Origin: Hydrangea macrophylla
Lineage: Eukaryota > Streptophyta > Magnoliopsida > Cornales > Hydrangeaceae
Assembly: GCA_033977485.1 (NCBI GenBank)
Contig: CM066988.1
Coordinates: 72,965,169 to 73,029,168, forward strand
Direction: 5' to 3'
DNA: 64,000 nt
In this document: positions 45,386 to 57,523 of the stretch, piece after piece
Layout: each line of letters starts with the position of its first letter
How positions within the stretch are numbered: position 1 is the stretch's first letter
Made by a program: the position numbers and the translations under genes
The notes under the pieces: model-generated
Databases searched by the model: none
The model's input: the letters and a program-made list of their open reading frames with translations, nothing else
What the model was told of the DNA's origin: nothing

Positions 45386-46618
45386 CTACCCAATTGGGTT
45401 TGAATTTTGTCTGGGGTCATAAACAGGCACTTTCAGTTCTTTGAGGACCAGGTCACCCTTAGCAAGCTTCCTTGGGCGGACTTTTTTGTTGAAAGCACGA
45501 GCTATCCTCTTCTGATATCCCCGAGTATGGTTTATTGCAGCCAACCTTTTCTCATCGAGCAACATCAACTCCTCATACCTTCCCCGTGTCCATTCTAATT
45601 TGATTACTTCACTCTCTGCCAAAACCCAAAGAGATGGTATTTCTATCTCAATAGGTAGACCGCATCCATCCCATAAACCAACAAATACGGTGTAGCTCTT
45701 GTAGAACTTCTCACAGAGGTCCGGTATCCCTATAGTACAAACGGCAGTTTCTCGTGCCGGTCATTATATGTGTCTGTTGTTTTTTCAAAGATTGCTTTAA
45801 CATTTTTATTTGCCTCTTCCACTGCCCCATTCGTTTGTGGTCTGTACGGGGATTACTAATGACGTGTTATCTTGTATTTCTCTAAAAGCGGGATGACTTC
45901 ACCTTGGAAATGACTGTCGATCCAAAATAAATTCATTTGGGACCCCATATCTGTAGATTATGTTCTTCTCTATGAAGCTCACCATGTCTTTGGCCTTTAA
46001 AGTCACGTATGACATAGCCTCCACCCACTTGGTAAAATAATCGATTACTACAATTATGTACTGGTGTCCATTAGAGGCTTTTAGAACTATCTCGCCAATA
46101 ATATCAATACCCCACACGGAAAACGGCCAAGGCGTAGTCATGCAGTAGAGTTGGGAGGGTGGGGTATGCATCAGATTTGCATGGATCTGGAACTTGTGAC
46201 ATCTTTTAACGTACTCACAGCAATCTCTGTCTAGAGTTGTCCAGTAATACCCTTGCCAAATTATATTCTTTGCTAACATATGCCCGCTCACGTGGGGTCC
46301 ATAAACTCCTTCGTGTATTTCCTTCATCATTCTCTTAGCCTCCTTTCTGTATAAACATTCCAAATTATACCCAGTGTATGACTTTTTCCATAGCTTATCC
46401 ACAAAGTTCACGAATTGGGAAGAGAATCTTCGAATCGCCTTCATGTCCTTCTCCGAAGCTCCTTCGGGGTACTTTCCTTCTTTAATGAAATTCCAAACAT
46501 CCTCGTACCAAGGCACTTCTCCTTCATCTTCTAAGGCTACAACCATCTCAAATGAAGGTTGGTTTCTTATCTCTATGGATAGCGGGATCATGGTGACTCC
46601 TAAGGGGATTTGTATCAT
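45386..46618 (-). pseudogene. Tat integrase
   Basis: On the minus strand the frame from 46618 to 45899 has the HHCC zinc-binding domain (EIHEGVYGPHVSGHM...CCEYVKRCHKFQIH) and the start of the catalytic core (FSVWGIDIIGEI, VVIDYFTKWVEA, ENIIYRYGVPNEF). The second catalytic Asp region is damaged: SDNG is replaced by LDRQ before a frame break near 45899. The C-terminal region reappears at 45622-45386 (RGYQKRIARAFNKKVRPRKL, KGDLVLKE), a typical Ty3-type integrase tail. Integrase inserts the cDNA into the genome. It is broken by at least one frameshift and several stops between 45899 and 45622. Confidence 0.88.
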
Positions 46619-46752
46619 CGAGGCTAAGTTGCTAGGGAATCCGCCAATTGGCTCTCTTCACGGGGAAGGTAATAGAAAGATATCTTCTTGAATTATACTT
46701 TCAAGCTTTCTAGATAGTCGGGGTAAGGTCTCAACTTTTCATGATTTACCCT

Positions 46753-47500
46753 CTAATTACCCCATACTTGGGATATGATCAAGTTGGAATCTTCAAAGAC
46801 ATCGATCCTCTCAACTTTGAAGGCCAATGTTGCTTCCATCCCAACTATGCATGCTCCGTATTCTACCGTGTTATTGGTTGAGTTGTATTTAAGCTTGATG
46901 GCTAACGGGGTAGGGGTCCCATCAAGTGCTACAAGGATGATTCCAACCCCATAGCCTAGTTGGTTAGTAGCTCTATAGAAATGCATCTTCCATAAATTTT
47001 CCTCTTTTCCCATCACTCCTTCATCTGGGAATCGAAACTCACCCTTTTCCTCGAATTTTATTGCAAGATCGGCCAGGTATTCGACAACAGCTCTCCCTTT
47101 CACAGATTTAGCAGTGACATACTTGATATCAAACTCGGCCAGCATCATGTTCCACCAGAAAATCCTACTGGTCAAAATAGGTTTTTCAAATAGGTATTTG
47201 AGTGGGTCCATTCGGGATATTAAGATTACGGGAAAGGCTAACATGTAGTGCCTAAGGGTACACCAGACTAAGGCCAAATAGGCTTTCTCTAAAGGCGAAT
47301 ATTTTAGCTCATATCCAGTCATCCTTTTGCTTAGATAATAAATGGCCTTTTCCACGTGCCCCTCTTATCTTTCTTGGGCCAACATACATCCCATTAAATC
47401 CTCGGACACAGAAAGGTATAGCAACAGAGGCCTTCTGAGTAAGGGTGGTGACAGGACAGGTGGGTTCTAGAGATAGGTTTTGATTTTATCGAAGGCTTGT
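46753..47500 (-). pseudogene. Tat RNase H plus additional (archaeal-type) RNase H
   Basis: The 47355-46753 frame contains the end of the retroviral-type RNase H (YYLSKRMTGYELKYSPLEKA, LRHYMLAFPVILISRMDPL) and then a second RNase H (LWKMHFYRATNQLGYGVGII, LKYNSTNNTVEYGACIVGME, VFEDSNLIISQVWGN). Two RNase H modules in series define the Tat lineage of Ty3/gypsy. In the second domain the first catalytic position, usually in a FDGA motif, is FYRA, so it should be inactive. Glu and the later Asp are kept. The first part of RNase H lies upstream in broken frame. Confidence 0.88.
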
Positions 47501-47618
47501 TAGCATAGGGTGTCCCACTTGAATTTCTCTCCTTTTCTAAGCAACCTAAATAGCGCACATGTCAAGGTGAGCTTTGAGATGAAGTGGCTAATGAACTGTA
47601 TTCTACCCAAGAATCCCC

Positions 47619-48710
47619 TTAACTCTTTCTCATTCTTCGGTGGTTGCATTTCAACCATGGCTTTATTTTGGTCAGGTTCACTTCTATTCCCCTCTGGGTG
47701 ATAAGGAATCCTAACAACTTCCCAGTAGTGACTCCAAAGGTGTACTTATGAGGGTTTAGCCTCATTCTAAACTCTCTCAACCTCCTCCCGAAGAACTTCC
47801 TCAATGCCTCCAAGTGTCATCTCCTCTCCTTAGATTTACAATCATATCATCCACGCATACCTTCGGCTCCTTATGAATCATGTCATGCAACAATGTAGTA
47901 GTAGCCCGTTGATACGTTGCCCCTGCATTCTTGAGCCCAAACGACATTACCCTGTAGCAAAATGTTCCCCAAGGTGTGATGAAAGTGGTTTTCTCTCTAT
48001 CCTCGGGCGCCATGAGAATCTGATTATAACCTAAGAACCCGTCCAATAAAGACAAGAGATTATTCCCTATAGTGTTATTGATTAGCACATCGATATGAGG
48101 TAAAGGGAAGTCGTCTTTTAGGCTCACCTTGTTCAAATCTCGAAAATCAATGCACACCCTAACACGGCCATCCTTTTTTGGGACTGGCACAATGTTGGCA
48201 ATCCATTCTGGATACTCGATGACCATCAAGAATCCAGCTTTCAATTGCTTTTCAACTTCCTCTTTCACTTTAAGTGCCCATTCAGTCCTCATTCGCCTCA
48301 TTTTTTTGTTTTATTGGTTTTGAGTTAGGAAAGAGGGGGATATGATGTTGGACTATCTCTGGATCAATGCCTGGCATATCACTATAAGACCATGCAAAAA
48401 CATCTTTGAATTCATTTAATAGATTGACCAATTCTTTGCTTTCTTCATTGCTAAGTGTGGAGCCAATAAAAACATTTTGGGTATTATCTCCATTTCCTAG
48501 ATTAATCGTTAGAGTGTCCTCGATGATTTTACATGCAGGCTCTTTTTCTTTTTCAATTAATTTTTGTAATTCGCTTGGTATTTCATGATCATCACATTCA
48601 TCACATTCATTGATCGCATTCGAGTAAGTAGAATTAGTCATACTTTCATTAACTTTGTTTGGGGTGATTACAACAAACATAGCAATAGTGAGATGCCTCA
48701 TTTGGGCCAT
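47619..48710 (-). pseudogene. Tat reverse transcriptase
   Basis: Three overlapping minus-strand frames give a nearly complete RT. N-terminal: LNEFKDVFAWSYSDMPGIDP (48710-48282). Palm and fingers: EWIANIVPVPKKDGRVRVCI, DFRDLNKVSLKDDFPLPHID, MAPEDREKTTFITPWGTFCY (48301-47801). Catalytic motif: CVDDMIV, where Ty3 elements usually have YVDD. Thumb/connection: FRMRLNPHKYTFGVTTGKLL (47813-47619). It is frameshifted near 48290 and 47805. It would copy element RNA into cDNA. The aspartates of the catalytic motif remain, but the breaks prevent a full protein. Confidence 0.92.
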
Positions 48711-49067
48711 TACAGACTCTGAGGAAGGGGATACTTATCACTAGACTCAAAGACCCACTCTTTGTTGACCCCCTTCTTGAGTTCCACAGTATGGCAACCT
48801 GGCAAACTCCCTGTTCCCATCTCGATTCTCCCTTTGTCACTGCTTCCTCTGGTTCTTCCATGTCGTTCCTCTTGTCTTCTTCCTGTACCTCTTCTACCAT
48901 ACCTTCAGCATATTCCTCCTTGACCTCAGTTTTCATGACCTCTTCTTGGCCCATTCCTTCAGTTTTTGTGCTCCTTTGCCCAAAATATTTTGCATAACTG
49001 GTCCTTCTAGCACACCGATCCAATCTTTGACGATGGCAAATTTTATAGGGACCTATAGGTATGGGTC
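48711..49067 (-). pseudogene. Tat protease-RT linker
   Basis: An acidic, Glu-rich frame (MVEEVQEEDKRNDMEEPEEA) on the minus strand links the G-patch segment to RT. Reading frames switch here, and no domain is recognised beyond the low-complexity acidic stretch. Confidence 0.5.
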
Positions 49068-49502
49068 TTATTTGGAGAACTCGTGGGGGAAAAAGATCTC
49101 AAACCTTGGCTTCAAGTGATTGTCCTTCTGATCTACCCATGGTTCTAGGAAGCCATAAAAAGGGAAATCCTCTCCCTTCTTCATGAAGTACCCATTGAGC
49201 GTTTTCTGGTAATGAACCAATGGTGTATCTATCGCTTTCTTCTTTTCCCTCAGTTCTTTATTTGATGGCTGATAATCCAGACCATGAGTGTGAGTCTGGG
49301 TGGGGATCCTCAGGAATTCTGGTAGACCTTGATGATTCTTTCCTAGTCCCATACCTGAGAAGAATCCCATCTTCTTCATAATCCCGACGACTAGCGGGCT
49401 CACATACTGATCAAAATAGAGCAACAGGAACTCCCTCGTCTTCTCCTCCTCAATCATGTTGATGAACTGAAACCCTCCCTGACTCATTTCCTCTTCCTGC
49501 AA
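49068..49502 (-). pseudogene. Tat G-patch segment
   Basis: A 144-codon frame contains MKKMGFFSGMGLGKNHQGLP, a G-patch-like glycine motif, then LDYQPSNKELREKKKA. G-patch modules after protease are known in some Tat-lineage polyproteins and probably bind nucleic acid or helicases. It directly abuts the protease frame at 49503. Confidence 0.8.
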
Positions 49503-50387
49503 CTATACCTCCAGAACCGGTGCGCTTGATGAAGCTTTAGACATGTGAACCCAACTATCCCCAAGGATATCACAGACCTTATTTTTCCAGACACACTTGA
49601 CCTTCTGATGAATTGTCGATGGTATGACACTTAGACTATCCAACCACGGCTTATCCAACAGCAGGTTAAAAGAAGCCAGAATGTTGATGATCTGGAACTC
49701 AGCTTCTTTCTCTATAGGCCCAACGGTGAGAATAAGGAATATTGTACCCATAACCATCCTTTGGGTATTGTCGTACGCTCTTACCCTTTGCTTAGATGGT
49801 ATAAAAGTTGACTCATCCAGGCACACATTTAGAGCAGATCTGTTGTTCACAAAACAAGAAGGTATAGTATTCCCCCAGCATTCGACAGTACAATGGCTTA
49901 TTGTGAATGGGCCCTTTGGGGGGTAGATCATTTGAGAAGAAGGTGATAGCTAAGGTTAGAATTTTTCATTTGAGGAGAAGGTGATAGCCAAGCCTGGAAT
50001 TTTACCGATCATTCCCACGGGGTCCTCCGGTGTTGTGTTGATAGAAACATCAGACTGATTTAGGGCGTCCAGGACTGCCTGCCTGTGGCGTTTAGAAGCG
50101 ATCAAAAGCCCCCATATGGTAATATTGGCGTGAGTTTTCTTCATTTGCTTTAGAACCCTGTCCTGTTCTTCTTCTTCATTCATTTTCCCCTTTCCTTTTT
50201 CTAATTCCCTCCCCGGATGATCTTCCTCCAGCTCATGTGGCTTAAAATGACTCCCTGACCGGGTTAGATGACTGACTTCCTTCTTTGCCAATAGATTGTC
50301 GACCTCTGAAACGACTTTTAAACTCTTTTTCTCTATTTCTGTCTCTTTGTCACTTTCATACCACAGGTCATCTTCTACCTGATCCAC
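49503..50387 (-). pseudogene. Tat gag C-terminal region and protease
   Basis: The 50387-49956 frame carries the conserved segment preceding protease (LKQMKKTHANITIWGLLIAS, HRQAVLDALNQSDVSINTTP). The 49931-49503 frame is the protease (TVECWGNTIPSCFVNNRSAL, INILASFNLLLDKPWLDSL, STIHQKVKCVWKNK). The active site, normally IDNGSA or similar, is VNNRSA, so the catalytic Asp is lost. Both differences fit G-to-A changes. A stop or frame break separates the two frames near 49940. Confidence 0.88.
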
Positions 50388-50423
50388 ATTTTGACTATCA
50401 GTGTTGTTAGTTTGTTGAACCCA

Positions 50424-50708
50424 TCAATCCATTTGCTTCATTATTCCCTCTTCATATCTTCCGAATTGATTCCCTAGAGTACATGTTATCAAATCTTTTA
50501 GCAGCTGGTAAGGCTTCCCTGGTTTCCTGGCTATAGTGATTAGCCTAGACGGATCGAAGGTTGTCTCTTCTATCCCTAAGAAATAAAGGCCCTGTGACGG
50601 TGGTACAGCATGATGATTCGGTAGTGGGTTCCTAGTAACATTTGGAGCTTTGACAGGTAGTTTCGATATTACCTTGTTATCAATGAGATCTTGAATTTTA
50701 TGCCTCAA
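50424..50708 (-). pseudogene. Tat gag middle segment
   Basis: A 94-codon frame starts RHKIQDLIDNKVISKLPVKA, followed by NVTRNPLPNHHA, typical of Tat gag between capsid and protease. It lies between the capsid frames and the protease and is part of the same broken polyprotein. Confidence 0.8.
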
Positions 50709-50789
50709 CCTTGTGCACCGATCCGTAGCATGATCCTTTTGTTGGTGAAATTTTCATAGAGATCTTCTCGGAAGCTCGGCAGAAGCAGA

Positions 50790-51948
50790 TTCGGTAAAGA
50801 TTAAGATTTCAATGGGTGAAGATGCTTTTTTTCCACCAGCCTATCAAGGGCAATTGATAGTGATACCCCCAAATCTGAGAACTTCATTAGTTGCTTGTCT
50901 CCTCCTCTTCTCGGTGTTATGTCATATTTTCTCTCTGGCCTACTTAGTGCATTGACATCAGTAGGGCCAGTGTGACCCCCCGACTGCCCTCCATTTGACC
51001 CGTAGTTCATTCTATATCTATTTGGTTGCTCCTCTTTCTTAATCACTCCTTCTTGGATCGCGTCTTCTATCCTTGTCCCCACATCAAAGACTTTAGCAAA
51101 AGTGTTAATCGACTGAAACCTTATCTTTTCCTGGTACACCGATTGGAGATTCTTCATTATCATCCGGATCTGCTCTTTTTCAGACGGCCATTGCACCATC
51201 TTGGCTACCATTCCCCTCTATGGACTTAAGTATTCCGCAAACGATTCCTTGTTACCCCGATGGTGGTTTCCAAATCTTGGACTATGATATCCAAGTCTTG
51301 GTTGTACTCATATTGTGCTACGGATGCCTTAATCACTTCTTCCCAGACCCTACTCTTGCTTGGTTCGAGCATGAGATACCAGGCTAAGGCGGCCCCCGTC
51401 ATGGTTTGCTGAAATAAGATGGGCATCATAGATGTGCTCAATCCACCAGGTTGGAATGCTCTGATACACATCCTCATGTGGCTGCGAGGATTCCTTATTC
51501 CTTCGAGCTTATCAAAAACTGGCACTTTGAAACCTGCATACAATGTCTCACGGACCCCATCGTACAACCCTTCTAATTCTAGCAGATAGGTATCAACCGC
51601 CTGAGCTTTCCGCATCACCGTCTCAAGCTTCTCCACTTTCTCATCCATTACCCATTCTTTCTCAATTTTCTCTCTTTCTCTATCAGCCCATAGTATGTCA
51701 GCCCTCTGAGCTTCCTGGTCATCAAACCAGTCTTCTTCCCTTGCTGGTAGAGGGGGTGGGTCTACAACTTGTGGAATTACGAGTGGCGGCTGGCGAGTCA
51801 TTGCTTCTATCATGTTCATCATACGATTCATGTTCTCAGCCTGTCGCCTCATGTGCTCTTCCTGCCAATCCACTATTGCATTTAACTCTGCTACTTCCCT
51901 GGTGTTTGTTTGATACGCCATTTCAGTATTGTTTTCTCTTCTTACCAA
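50790..51948 (-). pseudogene. Tat gag (capsid region)
   Basis: Starting at ATG 51948 (MVRRENNTEMAYQTNT), a coiled-coil-like N-terminus is followed by the retrotransposon gag domain (IRNPRSHMRMCIRAFQPGGL, FQQTMTGAALAWYLMLEPSK, YEYNQDLDIIVQDLETTI). Near 51255 the frame shifts by one base. The continuing capsid (FAEYLS, then MVAKMVQWPSEKEQIRMIMK, NLQSVYQEKIRFQSI) is in another frame, 51211-50801, with one stop near 51222. No CCHC knuckle is evident. The start is chosen because the gag domain is preceded by this in-frame ATG and PBS and LTR follow upstream. Confidence 0.88.
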
Positions 51949-53085
51949 CCTTGCCTTGGGACCTCTAAACTAGACTGTGCCCGAACCAGATGCTATTTTT
52001 GCCCTACAAAAGAATTTTAATGATTTTTAAAAAGACTTTTTATTTTTTCTTTTTTAATCATAATCTTCTTTTATTTTTAAGAGATGCCTGGTGAAATTCT
52101 CATGACTGGTCCATATGTCACACGGATGCAATGCATGTATGCGTGTGTGCCTACTCTAAATGCAAAAGAAGGAAAATTCTAGTCCTAACAAATAGACACA
52201 TAGGCATATAAGATCCTCACTCATGTTAAATGAGCCAATTTCACCTCTCATTGTGAAACCCCATTACCTTTTTTCGAAGGTTGATCAAAAGATCATTAGG
52301 TTGAATTTTTGCTTTTGAAACTCATTTTAAAAAGCACTTCTTTAAGAAAAATGATTTCCAAGGATTCAAGGATGTGAAAACATGTATCTCGACAATGGTT
52401 GGTTTGGTACATCGATCAAAAGATTTTTGAAAGCATGATTTTTTAAGATAACCTTGGGGTAAAGATGATAAAAATCTTATTTGCTTACAAAGATGGATTA
52501 AAATTCATTGGGTAGTAGAATCACATGATCGGATTATCACCGTACTTTTCATGAATTTAGATGCATACAATGTCAATGATGCTTAGCTAACAAGACATAA
52601 GAGATGTAATCTAACAATCAAAGTTTGGCATGTTCCAAAATGTCATGAGACATGAAGAGGAATTGCTCAAAAGTGATTAAGAGTTTACATGTCTCATATT
52701 AAGTGAGCATCGTAATCATCTCAAGTAATTTCTTTTGGGCATACAAGACTCCTAGTACATGAATCCTAATCAAGAATTAATTTCTAAGATTGAGAGGTTC
52801 TACAGAAACTACCATGCAAAGGCCGGGTTTTGGTCAAATAAGGGACCCTTGACACACATCTGATAGAATGCTTCATATACCAAATCATGTTATGAGATCA
52901 AAGGTGATCACACAGTCCCATGATATGTTGACCAATCTGGTTGCCCCGAGCCTCTAAGGTCATAGTTCCGAGCAATCGACTGGTTGGACATGCAAGTGAA
53001 ATGCAACAGGCACACAAAGATTGATTAATTCGATTAAAAGGATGCTTTCAAGTCTAATCCTCGAGTGAACCTAAAATCAGAAATT
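51949..53085 (-). other. Tat 5' leader between PBS and gag
   Basis: About 1.1 kb of AT-rich sequence with no extra upstream ORF of the kind seen in Ogre. No features beyond A/T-rich tracts. Confidence 0.6.
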
Positions 53086-53138
53086 CTGGTCTGCGAAACC
53101 AGAGATTCTGGGTTCGATCCCCAACAGAGTCGCCAGAT
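53086..53138 (-). other. tRNA-Arg-type PBS with extended tRNA similarity
   Basis: The minus strand reads TGGCGACTCTGTTGGGGATC immediately after the 5' LTR (with AT between), as a PBS. On the plus strand the sequence 53086-53135 looks like the 3' half of plant tRNA-Arg: anticodon stem CTGGT...ACCAG with loop CTGCGAA, variable region, a T arm with the B-box GGTTCGATCC, acceptor CAGAGTCG and CCA. No 5' half is present, so it is not a tRNA gene. Confidence 0.8.
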
Positions 53139-56100
53139 TGTGGATATCGCATTTTTCTTACCCACAGCTTTTTAAAAAAAATCTTTTTCAATTTCGAAAT
53201 ACAAAACAAGAGTCGCCACTTAATTTTTAAAAGGAAAATTAAGAAACCTTTTGAAAGCAAACTGAACTTTTGAATTTTTTTTCGAAACTAGAGATTTCTA
53301 GGTCCGGGGATTATGGAATGAGTGGGGAATGAGCCCGGCGGACTAAAACACCCCCTCTCATCCTATCTCGTGATAGGCCACTACTAAACATTCTTTTAAT
53401 CGAATCATTAATCTAAATGTGCCGTCAACTAATACATAGATATAGGTGCATATTGCAAAAGCATGTCTAAAGGGTGTAAGATTGCTAACAGTAAAATACA
53501 TTCAAAACCATATAATTCGATGAGCAGGCAATATGATGTGCAATAGGGAACAAGAGAACTTACCCGGGATCCAGCCGTGAATATGGAAACGTGTAATGCA
53601 TGCAAGTAAATTGAAACGTAAGGGAGTCTCTAATCCATATATGCACATAAGGAAAGACCTAATTCTAAGGTGTCACGCTAGGAGTCGAAAATTAATTTAA
53701 AATCAAAGAATAAAATAAACTAGAGAGGGTTGAGAAACCGTACCTCGATAGCGCTACAAAACAAAGATTAGTCCACATACTTCAGATATGATATCAAATA
53801 ATCAATCCTAAACTTCTAACTTAAATCTATTGAAAGAATTGACATAACTATGAATTCCTTCTACTTAGTTGGAAGTGCATCACTTCTATAGATATACAAG
53901 TCTCAACTAGGAGCCAATGTAATGTCCATATAGAGATGGTGTATGACAAGCGGGGGTATTTGTAAAATACAACCGCGCTAAAAGAAGAAAATACACAGAT
54001 TTAGTCTACAATTCCTTTACATATCTACAATTTGGATTACAATGCCAGCTTTTACATAATATGATTAATCTATGATAAGTTGTTTTCTTTTAGCTATAAT
54101 TTGTGCAGATCACTGCTGGATTTTAAGAAAGACAATTCAAACCTGAAAAGCGAGTCTCGAGCGATCGAGAGTTCGATTGATCGAAGATAGTTAAAGCGCT
54201 TTAAGATTCCAGAAGTTCGATCGATCGAGTGATGTTCGATCGATGGATCAAACATGGCTTTTATCAGAACTTATGTGCACGCAGTAGAGAGAAAGCGTTT
54301 AACCCTAGTTTTAGGTTTATGTATATATACTTGTTGTATTTACGTCCAAAACGACGCCTCTTTTGCTTTTCATCAATTTAGATAGAGAGATAGAGAGTCT
54401 TGTTGGTTTTTTGTAGGTTAAACTTTGGATTATTGCTTGGTTGTTTGAAGATTTCAGCGATTAATACATGTGTTTGTGTTCCAGGTTTTCATATTAGTTT
54501 TATTTATATTCCGCTAGTAGTTTCAGTAGTTTAAAATCTGAGTAGCTCATAGTTTTGCTTGTTGGTTCGCTTTTATCAATAGTTTTTGTAATTTTTATGT
54601 TTAAATCACAACCAAACAAAGCTTTAATGGATTTTTACGTTGAAAACGAATCTGTGATACTCCAGACCATCACTGAGTAGTCCCCAGGTTAGGAGATCAC
54701 GATGAAACAGTGATCTCCAGCTTCTGCCATGTAGCAATAGAAAACCTGCATTCAATCGATCAAAGTATTTCGATCGATCGAAGCAGATGCGTAGTCAAGC
54801 GATCAAAGACATTTCGATCACTTGAGAGATGATGATTTTTGATCGATCGAAAGCGCATCGATCGATCGAACTGTCAGATTCTTGAGAAGTCTTTTTGCAG
54901 TAATCCAAGACTTTTTGCTTTTGAGATTTGTTATCAAACTGTCCCCAAATGTTCAGTTTGTCAAAACAGTTTCATTACTTTAAGCCTTAAGGCATTTTTC
55001 TTCAATAGCCTTTGCAAACCATTTTGAATGTTAACACCATTCAGAATGCGAGACTTAATTATTGTCTTAAACCACCTTCATGTGTTGTGGAGACCAATGT
55101 GATGACGTAGTCCTGGCTATGAACGGACTATTGATTCTTTATCTTTAGAAAATACGAAATACTGTAGATAGATACACTCCTTAGAGCTTAAATGTAACTG
55201 CGTGGTAGATGGTATGATCGCTGCGGATTCGTGTGATCCCAACATTCCCTTTATATAAAGAAAACCGCTTTTTAAATATTGCTTTCGTTAATTAGTTAAT
55301 CATTAGTTTACTTTAATTGCTCTAGTAGTTATAGTCTATAGAACTTCGTGTTCTACACATTGTTTTAAATCTTGAATTTTCCTTTACCTTTAGAGTTTAA
55401 TCTAAGTTTTTAGTTTAACATCTTCCCTGTGGGATTGACCTGGACTTCCAGTACTATATTACTTGCACGTCTACCTACACTTGGGTATAGCACACAAGCG
55501 CACACAAATTATTTTCGTATCAGTGTAGTCCCAACATGGTTATAAGGAACTCGCAATTAGGTTCGATTAAGTGCAATTCAATCCCAATGCAAAGCAAGTC
55601 CGAATTGCAAATATTAACCTACATAGATGAATGCACATAAATACATGAATAAGAGTAAATTATGAAATATTCTTCGATTTGGATCATTTAGGCTTTGGGT
55701 TTAGTTTAACTAATCATGATCAAAATGTGGTTTAAGCCCTAGGTCATAGAAAATTCATTTGAATCATTATTTACAAAGTTTATCAAATCCATCACAAAAT
55801 TATGAAAATTATAGAGAGCCGATTAGAACTTCAAAAATAGAAAATGCATGCTTCCCATGGTTTGATGTCAATGAATTTTGGACACAAGATGTCACTGTGA
55901 GTCTAGTTTCCAACCCAAGAAGAAAAATCAAAGATCAACGGTTCAATCTCTGGGATTAGACAAACACTAGACATCACTTAGAAATTTATAACTCTCTGCC
56001 CAGAGTTTTTGTATGATTTTTTTAAAAATAGTAAATAAATCCGAAAGACTCTAACCTTTTTAAGAGATCTTATTAACACGTTGAACTTCATAGAAAAAAT

Positions 56101-56186
56101 ATTTGAGGTCAAGAATGCTTGATTAAGGCTCTAATTTACTTATTTCAAAATGGTGTTACTGTTTTGAAATTCTGGACAGATTATAG
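53139..56186 (-). mobile_element. 5' LTR of the Tat element (LTR C), interrupted and incomplete
   Basis: Parts 53139-53943 and 55528-56186 are colinear with LTR A from 7023. The first break is a solo LTR at 53944-55522. The second is the copia element at 56187, after which about 1.5 kb of LTR C should continue beyond the window. Position next to the PBS makes it the 5' LTR. Confidence 0.9.
53944..55522 (+). mobile_element. Athila-like solo LTR in Tat LTR C
   Basis: It starts TGACAAGCGGGGGTATTTG and ends ATTTTCGTATCA, with a perfect GTGTA duplication (53939-53943 and 55523-55527). The CCCTGTGGGATTGACCTGGA motif near the end resembles the conserved motif near the end of Athila-type LTRs. A TATATATAC at about 54322-54330 could be its TATA box. 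Many GATCGATC-containing palindromes lie at 54155-54250 and 54750-54870. Confidence 0.88.
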
Positions 56187-57510
56187 TGTTAGGGATATAT
56201 ACTAAAAGCCATGCTTTATGTAGTTGATTTATTATTCATTTAATAAAATCAGTTAATCCATTTTTTTATGAGAATCTGTGTGGGCAATGTTTGTATTATA
56301 TTATTTATTTAATATTATGCATGTGTGTCTCTCATTCTATATAGTAGGTGGTTTGGTGTGTAGAGTTCGGCTTACACACGGAAGATTAGGCTATCAGATA
56401 TTATAGAATGTAAGATTTTGGTTTACAGTCTTAGATGGGATTTGACACACCATCGGTAGTACTGCAGCATGGTGTTGTAGTAGGTTTGTCTTGACTACGG
56501 AAAACGGTATAGTTTCAACTCACTATGCTGGTACACTTTGTGTATTAAACGGGACTGACTTGGGGTAATTATCTTTATACTGACTTATAAGATAATTAAT
56601 ACCTCATGGCTATTATGAGTGCTTATGCTCTAAATCCTAAGTTAATTTGTAGACACGTACATTTGATATTTACACTTTGATCCCTAAAAGGGTGAGATCC
56701 TTAAATGGGTCAATATCTCATTGGATTGGGTGGCAATATTAATTGTGTGGTGGATATTAATTAATGATGGAATCCATGTCTCAATTTTGGGATTGACGAT
56801 ATCCCCTTGAGAAAGCTTATAAGTTTTGATTATGTCAAACCCTGCAGATGGATTTTGTATCCGACATATCAGATAAGTTAAGCAGAGGATCTCAAGGAAT
56901 TTTAAGAAATTAATTAAATATGATTGTCAGTAATTATATTTAATTAATGGATATCTGTAATCTTAACATGGGGAGATAATAAGCATTTAATAACATGGAG
57001 CTCGAAATATATTTTTGAGATAAGGGTAGGAGTGCAATTATAATTCTTTAGTGGTATGAATTATAATTTAAGGAAATAGGAATCTGATTCAGTTCGAATT
57101 AGGGTTTCCTAATTCCATAAGGAAGCCTATTCCTTATTGACTTCTTATGGTCCCTATCGTAGCCTATATATATGCTGCTTTGGCTCTCTCCTCAGTTAGC
57201 GTTTTTCTATATAGAGAATTATAACTCGGAATAGAAAAGAGAGCGTAAAAGAGGGAGAGCAGAAAACAGAAAGGATTTCGAAAGAGCCCACACTCAGTTC
57301 GATATTCTGGCAGCAAAGGAATACGGTAGAAGATCGTGAGCTGTTATCGAGTTCGTGTTCTCGATTCGTCTACTACAGCAATCCGTTTTAGCAGTTTAAG
57401 GTAACCCTAGTTCCGCCCTTGTAGGGTTATTGTAGTTTTCACGTAATTTTTTTTTGCAGTACCAACTTATATGCTCTGTCAATGGATTATGGGAGCACAG
57501 TTTCCTAACA
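56187..57510 (+). mobile_element. Copia 5' LTR
   Basis: 1324 bp, starting TGTTAGGGATATATAC and ending TTTCCTAACA. It closely matches the 3' LTR. A TATA box (TATATATAT at about 57165-57173) lies about 340 bp before the end. Confidence 0.95.
57165..57173 (+). promoter_or_regulatory. TATA box of the copia LTR
   Basis: CCTATATATATGC lies in the second half of the LTR, a usual U3-R position. Confidence 0.6.
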
Positions 57511-57511
57511 G

Positions 57512-57523
57512 TGGTATCAGAGC
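57512..57523 (+). other. Primer-binding site, initiator tRNA-Met type
   Basis: TGGTATCAGAGC, one base after the LTR end, complements the 3' end of initiator tRNA-Met. Confidence 0.95.

Noticed and set aside
53086..53135. A tRNA-Arg gene
   Set aside because: Only the 3' half is present, there is no D arm or 5' acceptor strand, and the stretch abuts the LTR as a PBS does.
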